Positions 44,506 through 53,338 of a stretch of DNA of 64,000 nt are shown one piece after another. The position numbers and the translations under genes are program-made. Within the stretch, counting starts at the first letter, position 1. Each line of letters begins with the position of its first letter. The notes beneath the pieces are model-generated. The model searched no databases, was not told the origin of the DNA, and saw only the letters and a program-made list of their open reading frames with translations. The stretch is from contig NZ_QFWH01000001.1 in assembly GCF_003149375.1 (NCBI RefSeq), positions 150,753 to 214,752 of the forward strand, read 5' to 3'. Origin of the DNA: Vampirovibrio chlorellavorus (lineage in GTDB: Bacteria; Cyanobacteriota; Vampirovibrionia; Vampirovibrionales; Vampirovibrionaceae).

Positions 44506-44608
44506 AAGTTGCCTGCTGCCTAAAGCCCCAGCCATGTTACGCTGTTATCTCACTGCCTGCCAAAGTAAACCCCTGACAGTTTGGCACGTTATTTTGAGAG
44601 GTCAGACA

Positions 44609-45340
44609 ATGCCGCTACAAGTTGATAATCACGTTTGCGAAGCTCAGCTTAAAAAGGTGTATGAAATCCTGCGAGAGATAAGTGTCTACATTGAGTTTTA
44701 CAAGCAATTATTCTGTAAAAACAATAACCGTATCGAGATTATCAACGAATCGGCTGGAACTTTCTTTGTCTATTGCAGAAATGCCATTGTAGAGTCAATT
44801 GTCATGAGACTTTCCAAACTCACCGATGCACCTACAATGGGAAGGTACAACAATCTCACTATTACAACACTCCTGCAAAATATCGTGCCCACTTCAAACC
44901 CAGACTACAGCTCCATCAAGAGTCAAATACAAAATTTAGCAATTCTTCTGGAGACTGTAAGAGAGAAGCGCAATAAGCATCTTGGGCATTTGGATCTGGA
45001 TAACTTCAGTCAAGAATACCCCATTACCCTAGAGGAATTATGCGAAGGTGTTTCAAGGCTTGAAGCGATCTTTAACGCCATCATCCGGCACTTACCAGAG
45101 GGGCTATCATACAGCCCAGATACCACCTGCTTTTTTGAACCAATATTAGACTTCCACTCAGATGCTCGCGCAGCGTTGATCATGCTGGAAAGAGGAAGAC
45201 GCTTTAAAAAAATGGTTCAAGAAATGCCTGAAGAGTGTCTTATGCCCTTCATCCCTGAAAACGAACGCCGCAATGGGCGAAACTACTTCCAGCGTGACAT
45301 TCTCAAGTACATAGATGCCAAGCCAGAAGCGTCAGAATAA
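44609..45340 (+). CDS. HEPN/AbiU2-like protein, possible defence gene
   Basis: A 243-residue helical protein from the ATG at 44609 (GAGAGG upstream). The layout resembles AbiU2-type HEPN proteins: an N-terminal helical domain with FFVYCRNAIVESIVMRLSKLTDAP and a later REKRNKHLGHLDLDNF segment. The latter contains an RNKHLGH (Rx5H) motif like the HEPN RNase signature Rx4-6H. Codons and bases are clearly more A+T-rich than the neighbours, which hints at recent acquisition. No partner antitoxin is visible. It stands next to tRNA-Thr. The assignment is tentative. Confidence 0.6.
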   Translation: MPLQVDNHVCEAQLKKVYEILREISVYIEFYKQLFCKNNNRIEIINESAGTFFVYCRNAIVESIVMRLSKLTDAPTMGRYNNLTITTLLQNIVPTSNPDYSSIKSQIQNLAILLETVREKRNKHLGHLDLDNFSQEYPITLEELCEGVSRLEAIFNAIIRHLPEGLSYSPDTTCFFEPILDFHSDARAALIMLERGRRFKKMVQEMPEECLMPFIPENERRNGRNYFQRDILKYIDAKPEASE

Positions 45341-45540
45341 AAGGCAGGCAACAAGTTTAAAGCTCAGTTCATAAGATGGATTGTGAAGGTGCTTTCTTCT
45401 GGGGCGCTAGGGGGGGTAAAGAAACGGAGCGAATCACTTAGCTTGTTTAAAATCTACCCAGACAAAAAATGACATAAAAAATCTATATTGATTCAGTTTT
45501 CGAGGACAACTGCCCCAAGAACGTCCCACGAAAGCCCTTA

Positions 45541-45570
45541 TAAAAAACAAAGAGCGGCCTGAAAGCCGCT
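45541..45570 (-). terminator. Rho-independent terminator after tRNA-Thr
   Basis: AGCGGC at 45553-45558 pairs with GCCGCT at 45565-45570. On the minus strand it is followed by CTTTGTTTTTTATAAGG, a good U run. Confidence 0.8.
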
Positions 45571-45577
45571 TGAATAG

Positions 45578-45653
<76 letters not shown>

Positions 45654-45727
45654 ATAGAATGAATCTATTTTATACCTCAAACCCAACTCAGCAAACAAGC
45701 AATCCGCAAACGCAGCGGGGCCGCATG

Positions 45728-45756
45728 TTGAACCCCGCCCATCCTTTGGCTATGGT
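45728..45756 (+). promoter_or_regulatory. Sigma-70-like promoter for ldpA, near-leaderless
   Basis: TTGAAC at 45728-45733, 17 nt, TATGGT at 45751-45756. The -10 ends 9 nt before the ATG of ldpA, so the 5' untranslated region would be only a few bases, and there is no ribosome binding site. Confidence 0.5.
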
Positions 45757-45765
45757 GTAAGCACC

Positions 45766-46782
45766 ATGAGCCTTCCCCTCTCCCCACTGCCAAAACCCGC
45801 CCCCCTCGCCTCACTCAGCGCCGCTCAGGCCCGCATGTGGCAAGCCCTTTTGCAGCGGCGCTTTTTCAAGCTCATTGGCGGGGGCAGCTTCACGCAAGCG
45901 GGCAAAATCGCCACCGTCAGCCAGGCGTATTCAAGGGCAGGCGTGGATTGCATTGATATCGCCCCGGACGCAAGCCTGATTGGCCTGGTGCAGCAGGAAA
46001 TGAAAAACAGCCAAAGCAGAATCGCCGTGCTGATGGTCAGCGTGCCCCTCGATCCAGACCCGCACTTCCGAAAAATTGAACTGAATGAGCCCGGTTGCAT
46101 CCAGTGCGGGCTGTGTTTGCCCGCCTGCCCCACCCAAGCCATCACCCTGCCGGATACGTTGGCTATTTCTCAGGATCTTTGCTATGGCTGCGGGCGCTGT
46201 GTGCCCACCTGCCCCACGGAGGCCCTGCACTTACTGCCCTTTCAGGTGGAAAGCCAGATTGAAGCGGCCTTGAGTCATCCGGCCACCGAAGCGGTGGAGA
46301 TTCACAGCCACTATATCGATCCCTATATGCTGGAAGCCTTCCTCATTCGCTGGCGGCCCCTGCTAAAAAACAAGCTCCTGGCCCTGTGCTTCCGCCCCGA
46401 AACTGTTCCCGCAGAGCAGATGATTCGCTTTGTGCAAACCGCCCAGCAAACCCACCCGCTGCCCGTCTTTCTGCAAATTGATGGCGCCCCCATGTCGGGC
46501 AATGATCACCCGGAGGCCTCCCGCCCGGCCCTGAAATCGGCCCTGCAAACCCGCCTGGCCTTTGAGCAAGCCGGACTGACCCCGCCCATCATCACCATTT
46601 CCGGCGGTATCAACCGGCATACCGCCACCCTGCTGCAAGCGCCCGAGGCGCAATTTATCGCCGGGGTGGGCATGGGCACCATGGCCCGACAAGCGGTATG
46701 GAACCTTTCACCGGAAGAGGCGGCACACCAAGCCCACCGAATTACACAAGCCTTTCAACAGGATCGATGGCGCTCTTTCTAG
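45766..46782 (+). CDS. ldpA: LdpA-like two-cluster ferredoxin protein
   Basis: A 338-residue protein resembling cyanobacterial LdpA (light-dependent period A), an iron-sulfur protein that links redox state to the circadian clock in Synechococcus. Two 4Fe-4S motifs: C111-x2-C114-x2-C117-x3-C121-P and C139-x2-C142-x2-C145-x3-C149-P. The N-terminal part (FKLIGGGSFTQAGKIATVSQAYSRAGVDCIDIAPDASL) and C-terminal part (ISGGINRHTATLLQAPEAQFIAGVGMGTMARQAVW) follow the LdpA layout. No Kai gene is in the window. It precedes the R3H ATPase on the same strand. Function in a non-phototroph is unknown. Confidence 0.82.
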   Translation: MSLPLSPLPKPAPLASLSAAQARMWQALLQRRFFKLIGGGSFTQAGKIATVSQAYSRAGVDCIDIAPDASLIGLVQQEMKNSQSRIAVLMVSVPLDPDPHFRKIELNEPGCIQCGLCLPACPTQAITLPDTLAISQDLCYGCGRCVPTCPTEALHLLPFQVESQIEAALSHPATEAVEIHSHYIDPYMLEAFLIRWRPLLKNKLLALCFRPETVPAEQMIRFVQTAQQTHPLPVFLQIDGAPMSGNDHPEASRPALKSALQTRLAFEQAGLTPPIITISGGINRHTATLLQAPEAQFIAGVGMGTMARQAVWNLSPEEAAHQAHRITQAFQQDRWRSF

Positions 46783-46905
46783 CCGTGCGTAGCCACCAAC
46801 CGCACAACCGGGTAAAATAAGAAATAGGCATCAGCGTCAAATTTTCAGGACAGTCTGCCCAACCTAATATATAATGAGGGCAAGAGGGACCAATTCAAGA
46901 GGAAA

Positions 46906-48618
46906 GTGACACTGAAAAAGCCTGCCCAAGCGAGCAGAAATTTTCTGCAGCCGTTGAATCAGCCTCAACATTCTGTGGTATCGCCATCTCATCCTGTGAT
47001 TTTTGAGGGAAACGCCATCGCTACTGATCTGCAACTGCTCATTGAAATTCTCCCAGAGCGCATCCGGCACGCGCTTCAAGTGGTTGATATCGAAGATTTA
47101 ATTGAAATCGTCATGGATCTCGGACGCCTGCCGGAAGCCCGCTTTTCCGAAGGCAAACTGTTGGAACTGGGCGAGCAGCAAGTCACCCTGGATGAAATTC
47201 ATCACGTGGTCAAGCACATGGGCTACTTTACCAGCGATAACCGGGCGGGGATTCCCCGCACCCTGCACCGCATCAGCGCCATGCGCAACCGGCAAGGGGA
47301 TATTGTGGGCCTGACCTGCCGGGTGGGTAAACTGGTCACCGGCACCGTGGATCCCATTAAAGACATCATCCAGAGCGGCAAAAGTGTGCTGCTGCTGGGA
47401 CGCCCCGGTGTGGGGAAAACCTCCCGCCTGCGGGAAATTGCCATGCTGCTGGCCGGAGAAGGCCAAAAGCGGGTGGTCATTGTGGATACCTCCAACGAGA
47501 TCGCTGGAGACGGTGATATTCCGCACCCGGCCGTGGGTCGGGCCCGCCGCATGCAAGTGCCGGATCGGGATCGCCAGAAAGAAACCATGATCGAGGCGGT
47601 GCAAAACCACACCCCGGAAGTGATCATCGTTGATGAAATCGGCACTGAAGATGAGGCCATGGCCGCCCGCACCATCGCCGAGCGGGGCGTCATTCTGGTG
47701 GCCACCGCCCACGGGCATACCCTGGAAAATCTGGTCAAAAACCCCATGCTCTCCGACTTGGCCGGAGGCATTCAGACTGTGACCCTGGGCGATGAGGAGG
47801 CCAAACGCCGGGCCTCTCAGAAAACCATTCAGGAGCGGGCCAAAAAACCCACCTTCGATATCTGCATCGAAATTCGGGATCGCCATACCCTGGCCGTATA
47901 CCCGGACGTGGCCGAAGCCGTGGATCACCTGCTGCGGGGCTGGACCCTGTTCCCCGAAATTCGTAAAATCGACAGCGAAACCGGGGCCACCAAAGTTTTA
48001 AAAACCGATTTTGAAGTAATGCCCGGCCATATCATGGAGCCGGAACCCGGCAGCTTCAATCCGGGAGAGTTTTCTGAACACCCTCGGGACCTGGCCGCCT
48101 TGCCCGTGGGGCAGGAAGAGTATCGGGTGTTTGTGTATGGCATCAGTAAGTCTTATCTGGATCGCATTCTGGAGCGGCTGAATCTGCACCATGTGCGCAT
48201 TACCAAAAACGTTTATGACGCCAACGCCGTGATTGCCATCAAGGCCAACGCCCGGCCCGGTTCCAAAATCCTGAAACTGGCCCAGGATTACGAAGTGCCG
48301 GTGTTCTACGCCAAAACCAACACCATGCCCCAAATTCAGCGGGCCTTGCGGGAAGCCTTGGACGCCGAAGCGGGGGCCTTTGCCGGACAAATCGCCCAAA
48401 CCCCGTTTGAAGATGAGGTGGAAATGGCCTTGCGGGAAGCGCAAGAAGCCATTGATACGGCCCTGTCGGAAAAATTGGCCGTGGAACTGGCCCCCCGCCG
48501 TTCCTACATTCGCCGCATGCAGCACGAACTGGTGGAAAAGCACCATCTCACCAGCGTAAGCATTGGCGATGAGCCCAACCGCCGCTTAAAAGTATTGCCG
48601 CCCAAAATTCGGGAGTGA
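46906..48618 (+). CDS. Ycf45/R3H-type AAA ATPase
   Basis: A 570-residue protein from a GTG start. It has an N-terminal helical domain, an ATPase core related to SpoIIIAA (Walker A GRPGVGKT at 165-172, Walker B PEVIIVDEIG near 237-246, TSNEIAGDGDIPHPAVGRARRM) and a C-terminal nucleic-acid-binding R3H-like region. This family is nearly universal in cyanobacteria and plastid genomes (Ycf45). It probably acts on single-stranded nucleic acid; the substrate is unknown. AGAGGA is very close to the GTG. A TATAAT (46869-46874) lies upstream. Confidence 0.9.
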   Translation: MTLKKPAQASRNFLQPLNQPQHSVVSPSHPVIFEGNAIATDLQLLIEILPERIRHALQVVDIEDLIEIVMDLGRLPEARFSEGKLLELGEQQVTLDEIHHVVKHMGYFTSDNRAGIPRTLHRISAMRNRQGDIVGLTCRVGKLVTGTVDPIKDIIQSGKSVLLLGRPGVGKTSRLREIAMLLAGEGQKRVVIVDTSNEIAGDGDIPHPAVGRARRMQVPDRDRQKETMIEAVQNHTPEVIIVDEIGTEDEAMAARTIAERGVILVATAHGHTLENLVKNPMLSDLAGGIQTVTLGDEEAKRRASQKTIQERAKKPTFDICIEIRDRHTLAVYPDVAEAVDHLLRGWTLFPEIRKIDSETGATKVLKTDFEVMPGHIMEPEPGSFNPGEFSEHPRDLAALPVGQEEYRVFVYGISKSYLDRILERLNLHHVRITKNVYDANAVIAIKANARPGSKILKLAQDYEVPVFYAKTNTMPQIQRALREALDAEAGAFAGQIAQTPFEDEVEMALREAQEAIDTALSEKLAVELAPRRSYIRRMQHELVEKHHLTSVSIGDEPNRRLKVLPPKIRE

Positions 48619-48692
48619 TCACCGACGCCGCTCAGCCCTTTGTATATAATGGAAGGCGAAACCAGCGATACCGTCGGGCGGATGAAACACAC

Positions 48693-49373
48693 ATGGACAC
48701 AGTATTACAGCAGGGACTGTTTGTTACCTTTGAAGGACTGGACGGCTGCGGAAAATCCACCCAACTGGCGCTGTGCGCCGAAGCCTTAATCGCGCAGGGC
48801 TATTCCGTGCTGACCACCCGCAATCCGGGCGGCACGGCCTTCGGGCAGGAACTACGCCAGATTCTGCTACACTCGCAAGGGCCGGTGTTTCCGCTGAGCG
48901 AACTGCTGCTATTCATCGCTGACCGGGCCCAGCACATGGATGAAGTGGTCTTTCCAGCCCTGGCCAAAGGCACCATTGTCCTTTGCGATCGGCATATGGA
49001 CTCCACGCTGGCCTATCAGGGATACGGGCGGGGCTTGAGTATCGATACCATCCGGGAGCTGAACCACATTGCCATCCAGGGCAAACAGCCGGATTTAACC
49101 GTTCTGTTCGACGCGGAACCGGCGGTATTGGCCCAGCGGGTCAACCACCGGGGGCAAGCCGATCGGCTGGAAGGAGAGAAGGCTGAATTCCACAACAAGG
49201 TGCGGGCGGGTTTTCTGGATCTGGCCCGACAAGAACCCCAACGCATCCGGGTGTTCGATGCCACGGAAAGCCCCGAGGCCTTGCACCCCAAAGTCCTGCA
49301 AACACTGGAAGCCGCCCTCAAACCTTTAGAAACTCTCTGCAAGCAGGAAACCCGCCATGGCCAAGCCTTTTGA
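48693..49373 (+). CDS. tmk: Thymidylate kinase Tmk
   Basis: Phosphorylates dTMP to dTDP. 226 residues from the ATG at 48693; the longer frame from 48615 adds 26 residues without support. P-loop FEGLDGCGKSTQ, DR motif in CDRHMDSTLAYQGYGRG and the LID region in RQ-rich RVNHRGQADRLEGE. All key motifs are present. A TATAAT at 48645-48650 lies in front of it. The 3' end overlaps the next gene by 17 nt. Confidence 0.94.
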   Translation: MDTVLQQGLFVTFEGLDGCGKSTQLALCAEALIAQGYSVLTTRNPGGTAFGQELRQILLHSQGPVFPLSELLLFIADRAQHMDEVVFPALAKGTIVLCDRHMDSTLAYQGYGRGLSIDTIRELNHIAIQGKQPDLTVLFDAEPAVLAQRVNHRGQADRLEGEKAEFHNKVRAGFLDLARQEPQRIRVFDATESPEALHPKVLQTLEAALKPLETLCKQETRHGQAF

Positions 49374-49773
49374 GAATCACCCCATTTATTCCCTGATGCA
49401 AACCTGGCATCAGGCCTCCACGCTGGGAGATTTGGACACCATTGGCTCCCTGATGGCCGAGGATGCGGTCTTTCTGGTGGCGGATCATCCACCCATCACC
49501 CGAGACGATTTTCTGAACAGCTTCAGCGCCATTCGGCAAAGCGTGCAGCTACAAATTGTGGATTGGCGCATTGAGGCCATGGAGGAATCGGGTCACCTGG
49601 CTTATTGCCAAAGCTACCTCCATCTGACCATTACGCCCAAGGGCAGCGCACAAGCCATAGAGCGCAAAGGGCCGGTTTTATCCGTTTTCCGCAAAGAACC
49701 CACCGGGCAATGGGTCCTGATCCGGGATGCCAACTTTTTAAGCACGGAAGACTCAAGCACGGTGGACGGCTAA
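49357..49773 (+). CDS. SnoaL/NTF2-like protein (DUF4440-type)
   Basis: A 138-residue protein of the SnoaL/ketosteroid-isomerase fold. Typical pieces are the N-terminal helices (IYSLMQTWHQASTLGDLDTIGSLMAEDAVFLVADHPPITRDDFLNSF), then a beta sheet with YLHLTITPKG and PVLSVFRKEPTGQWVLIRDANFL. Enzyme or binding role unknown. Overlaps tmk by 17 nt, so probably co-translated. Confidence 0.8.
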   Translation: MAKPFENHPIYSLMQTWHQASTLGDLDTIGSLMAEDAVFLVADHPPITRDDFLNSFSAIRQSVQLQIVDWRIEAMEESGHLAYCQSYLHLTITPKGSAQAIERKGPVLSVFRKEPTGQWVLIRDANFLSTEDSSTVDG

Positions 49774-49885
49774 AAAGCCTCCTGATCTTGGCACTGTCAT
49801 CCGCTGGATTTTCAAATGCCTGTGCCTTATATTGGAGCCAGTCTTTAAAAAAAGATGTGGGTTAAACCGTTACAGGGAGTTCTGC

Positions 49886-50818
49886 ATGTCTGTGGATTCA
49901 ATGGGAGCCTATCTGCCTATGGTTCCGGTCGTTATCGATCCGCCGTTTGTCCCTCCCGCCGTGCCTCAAGGCCCGCCAGTCATCCATTCGTTCCGTCTTG
50001 CAGAGCCCATGCTCCTTCCGGACGAATTCATCGCCACCCGACCAGTGCCTACCGCACACTCACCAAATCGCCAGTGCGCCTCCAAAATTGATGAGTGGAT
50101 GCTACGCCGCTCAAAGCCACTATATATGCCGGAAGCCACCCTGCCGCTCACACGCATGGCCCGGCAAATCGCGGCCCGGAACGGGATTCCCAAGCCCCAT
50201 AAAATCCTGATAGTGAATAAACCGTTTTATAACGCCGCCGCCTATGGCAATGGCACCGTGGTCTTTCATCTGGATGCCCTAAAACAGGCCAAGTCCCCGG
50301 AGGAATTGGCCTTTGTACTGGCACACGAGCTGAGCCACGTGCAGTTTGAAGACGTTAAAGCTAAAAAAGTTCGTCATGGCATTGCAGTCGGTGTCGCCCT
50401 CCTGGCGGATGAGCTGGCCGCGTGGGTTTTCCGAGTGCGCAGCCTGGTAAAAAGCCTGGGGATTTCTCTATTGGTACCGATTGGCAGTTTCCAGTGGGCC
50501 GCTTTTATGGAACGCAAGGACGAGGCCCGAGCGGACACCAATGCCATTCGGTTGCTTGCCAAAGCGGGCTTTGGCACCGATGGCTACTTGAGCGCCTTTG
50601 AAAACATGGCCCACAACAAAAGCAAGGCCCAATGGTGGCGGCAACTGGAATGGAAAATATACGGAGAAAATCATCCCAGCCTGTCCAAAAGGGTACAAGC
50701 CATCAGCCAGACGGTTCGCCAACAGCCGCCCTTACTGGAACCCCAGCCGGTGATGAGCCCTGCGGAGTGGCAACGCCTCAAAGCCGCCGCCGCACAAGTA
50801 GGCACGGCCGATTCATAA
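49886..50818 (+). CDS. M48-family zinc metalloprotease
   Basis: A 310-residue protein from the ATG at 49886 (AGGGAG 6 nt upstream). The active site is the HExxH motif AHELSHVQFED, and the third zinc ligand is probably the Glu in RKDEARADTNAIRLL. No standard signal peptide is visible, and the N-terminal 70 residues are Pro-rich (VIDPPFVPPAVPQGPPV). A hydrophobic stretch (SLGISLLVPIGSFQWAAF) may be a membrane helix. Family members (HtpX, BepA) take part in envelope protein quality control. The role here is uncertain. Confidence 0.85.
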   Translation: MSVDSMGAYLPMVPVVIDPPFVPPAVPQGPPVIHSFRLAEPMLLPDEFIATRPVPTAHSPNRQCASKIDEWMLRRSKPLYMPEATLPLTRMARQIAARNGIPKPHKILIVNKPFYNAAAYGNGTVVFHLDALKQAKSPEELAFVLAHELSHVQFEDVKAKKVRHGIAVGVALLADELAAWVFRVRSLVKSLGISLLVPIGSFQWAAFMERKDEARADTNAIRLLAKAGFGTDGYLSAFENMAHNKSKAQWWRQLEWKIYGENHPSLSKRVQAISQTVRQQPPLLEPQPVMSPAEWQRLKAAAAQVGTADS

Positions 50819-50838
50819 GTCCCAACCGCAAAATTTCG

Positions 50839-52776
50839 CTAATCAGCCACGTTAACCGGGCCATTGCCCTTGCTGGACTCCGGGGAAAATTCACGTTTCA
50901 ACTGAAACGGAACGGGAGATTCAATCATCACGCTGACAATACGGGGGCCATCAGCCTCTTTGACGGTAAATTTGAGATCCTCAAAGGTGACTTCATCGCC
51001 ATCCTCCGGCTCTCGGCCCAATTCGCCAAACACATAACCGCCCACGGTCTTGAAATCATCAAAGGGAATGTTCAGATCCAGTTGCTCGTTGAGATCTTCA
51101 ATTTCGCATTTTCCGTTGACCTGAACCCGATTGGGCGTAAGAACGGTCATCATGGGCTCTTCAGGTTCATGCTCGTCCCAAATTTCGCCGATGATCTCCT
51201 CAATCACGTCCTCCACGGTCACCAGACCTGCAAAGCCGCCATGTTCATCGGCCACGGCGGCAATCCGGATTTTGTTGCGCTTAAAGTCTTCCAGTAAGTC
51301 GCTAATGCCCTTGTTTTCCGGAAAAATATCAATTTCCCGCACAATGCTGGCCAGCGGCGTTTCCATCTGGTTTTTGCGGATGAGATCAAACACATCGCGA
51401 GAATGAACCAGACCCACCAGATCATCCACGTTCTCCTTGAACACCGGCAGGCGAGAGTGGCCGGTTTCAATCATCAAGTCAGCCACTTCGGACAAGGGGG
51501 TCTCCACATCCACGTATTCCACGTCAATCCGGGGAATCATAATGTCTTTCACCGTAGCTTCGCTGAAATCATAGACGTTTTTCAGCAGAATTTCGGAGCG
51601 GGCGTCCAGTACACCCTCTTTACGGCCTTGTTCCACCAGGGCATTGAACTTTTCGCCCCATTCAATCTCGGATTCATCGGCCAGCACTTCCACAAAAACC
51701 TGCGAGGCCTGCACAATGCGGCGCTGAATTTTATGCTTGATGCGCTCGGTCAGGTCATCCACATCTTTCACCTGAATGTAGGGATCTACTTGAACCTTCA
51801 AATGGACGGTCAAACCCGCTATGCCGTGATCCAGCGTTTTGAGATCCAGAATTTCCGAAACCCCGTGCATACTGGTCACCAAATCGGTAATTTTTTTCTC
51901 CACCCGGGGAGAGGCTGAACTTTGGGTCAGAATGCCCCGGTTATGACGGAACAGATAGATGGCCATCCCAGCCAACAAGCCGCCAATCAACATGGAGACC
52001 ATGGCGTCAAAGCGCATCAGCGCCCAGGACAGAAACGCGGGCAAAGCCAGCGATTCCGGCACTACCAGCCCGGAATGCACCACGAAATAGGACACCGAAA
52101 TGGCACTGAGGGCCAAAAAAGCACCCAGCAAGGCAATATTGTCTTCGTAATAGACAAAGCGAGTGGTGGGACTCAACACGTTTTTAATGTTGGCAAAGGC
52201 CAGGGTAAAAATTTCCAGCTCGTTGCGCGGGGTAATCTGCATTTCCTCCAGCACCGCCTGGGAAGCCCGCCGCACGGCGACAATCTCCAGTAAAATGCTG
52301 ATAACCAGAATGACCGCAGAGGTCAGGAAGCCCTGCAGGGTCATCACTTCCGGATATTTGGCGGTAAAGTGCTGAAAGCCTTCTGATACCGCCCAGACGG
52401 ACGTACCAATGAGAAAAACGCAAGCAGCCAGGGCCCACACATTGGCTTCCAGCCCGTAGCCAAAAGGATGGCTGCGATCCGGGGGGCGTTGACTGAACTT
52501 GTTCCCCAGAATCAGGGCAATGCTGTTTACGGCGTCGCCAAAGGAGTGCAAACTTTCACTGAACATGGACGGGCTTTGGGAAAAGATCCAGGCCAGGAAC
52601 TTGATGGCCCCCACCGCGATGTTGACCAGAAAGGCGACCCAAAGTGAGGATTCCGCATGCTGAAATGCGTTTTCACGAGGGCCGATATAGGTGGGAGTCC
52701 CTGAATAATCGGCTGGCCTTGGACTGCCTGGAGGTTCGACTGTACCCATGTAACCTTGCGGGTTTACTTCCAACAC
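50839..52776 (-). CDS. CDF cation transporter fused to CorC-type CBS domains
   Basis: A 645-residue protein from a GTG start (AAAGGAAAAAGGT upstream). Residues about 40-355 form a cation diffusion facilitator (SESLHSFGDAVNSIALILG, HPFGYGLEANVWAL, EDNIALLGAFLALSA) with about six membrane segments and a cytosolic domain. Residues about 390-560 are a CBS pair (VKDIMIPRIDVEYVDVETPL, GHSRLPVFKENVDDLVGLVHSRDVF, GLVTVEDVIEEIIGEIWDEHE). Residues about 565-630 are the CorC_HlyC module (GYVFGELGREPEDGDEV). CorC proteins usually sit on a DUF21 membrane domain; here it is attached to a CDF exporter. Confidence 0.88.
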   Translation of the reverse strand: MLEVNPQGYMGTVEPPGSPRPADYSGTPTYIGPRENAFQHAESSLWVAFLVNIAVGAIKFLAWIFSQSPSMFSESLHSFGDAVNSIALILGNKFSQRPPDRSHPFGYGLEANVWALAACVFLIGTSVWAVSEGFQHFTAKYPEVMTLQGFLTSAVILVISILLEIVAVRRASQAVLEEMQITPRNELEIFTLAFANIKNVLSPTTRFVYYEDNIALLGAFLALSAISVSYFVVHSGLVVPESLALPAFLSWALMRFDAMVSMLIGGLLAGMAIYLFRHNRGILTQSSASPRVEKKITDLVTSMHGVSEILDLKTLDHGIAGLTVHLKVQVDPYIQVKDVDDLTERIKHKIQRRIVQASQVFVEVLADESEIEWGEKFNALVEQGRKEGVLDARSEILLKNVYDFSEATVKDIMIPRIDVEYVDVETPLSEVADLMIETGHSRLPVFKENVDDLVGLVHSRDVFDLIRKNQMETPLASIVREIDIFPENKGISDLLEDFKRNKIRIAAVADEHGGFAGLVTVEDVIEEIIGEIWDEHEPEEPMMTVLTPNRVQVNGKCEIEDLNEQLDLNIPFDDFKTVGGYVFGELGREPEDGDEVTFEDLKFTVKEADGPRIVSVMIESPVPFQLKREFSPESSKGNGPVNVAD

Positions 52777-52908
52777 ACCTTTTTCCTTTAGGGAAAACGG
52801 TAATTATTAAATCGGCAGGGTTGCCAAAAACTTTAGTTTCAACGCAACCATTCCAATTTAATAACCTATTATAGCAAACACTTCCCCAAAACCGCTAAAA
52901 AGCAGCGT

Positions 52909-53307
52909 TTATTCCAAATCAGGCGTTTCAGCCGCTGGAGCGGTGGCCGATTCGGGTGATGCTGTCAGGTCACTGTCCTCGTCAGGCTCCGGATTGTCCT
53001 CAGGTACCCCGGATGACGCCGTGGGGACGACGGGTGGGGGAGCAGACACTTCCATTGGTTGGGCTTTCTGTTTGGCGGCCTTCTGCGGGTTGGATAGGAT
53101 CTCACCAATGGTGTAGCCGATCATCCAGGCAGCCATGGCTCCCAGCAAGCTGATGGCCAAGGTTTCCACCACCGCCATTCCGGAAAAACTGTTCGCGGCG
53201 ATGAAATTCAAGTCCGTGGGCCGGGCCTGCTGGTAAAAACCGGGGATGGCCGTAATCAGAAAAGTCAAACTGGCACAGATTCCGCCTACCTTGCTATTCA
53301 GTTTCAT
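52909..53307 (-). CDS. Small membrane protein at the end of the flagellar export cluster
   Basis: A 132-residue protein from the ATG at 53307. Two hydrophobic segments (about residues 8-22 and 38-65, around CASLTFLITAIPG and VVETLAISLLGAMAAWMIGYTIGEIL), then a Pro/Glu/Ser-rich acidic tail of about 65 residues. It starts 32 bp after flhA on the same strand. No family recognised. It may be specific to this lineage. Confidence 0.6.
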   Translation of the reverse strand: MKLNSKVGGICASLTFLITAIPGFYQQARPTDLNFIAANSFSGMAVVETLAISLLGAMAAWMIGYTIGEILSNPQKAAKQKAQPMEVSAPPPVVPTASSGVPEDNPEPDEDSDLTASPESATAPAAETPDLE

Positions 53308-53338
53308 GACCAAACACACTCCACGTCAGCGACTCCGT

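Noticed and set aside
47098-47928. 276-codon minus-strand ORF
   Set aside because: A shadow of the R3H ATPase gene; Gly/His-rich with no ribosome binding site.
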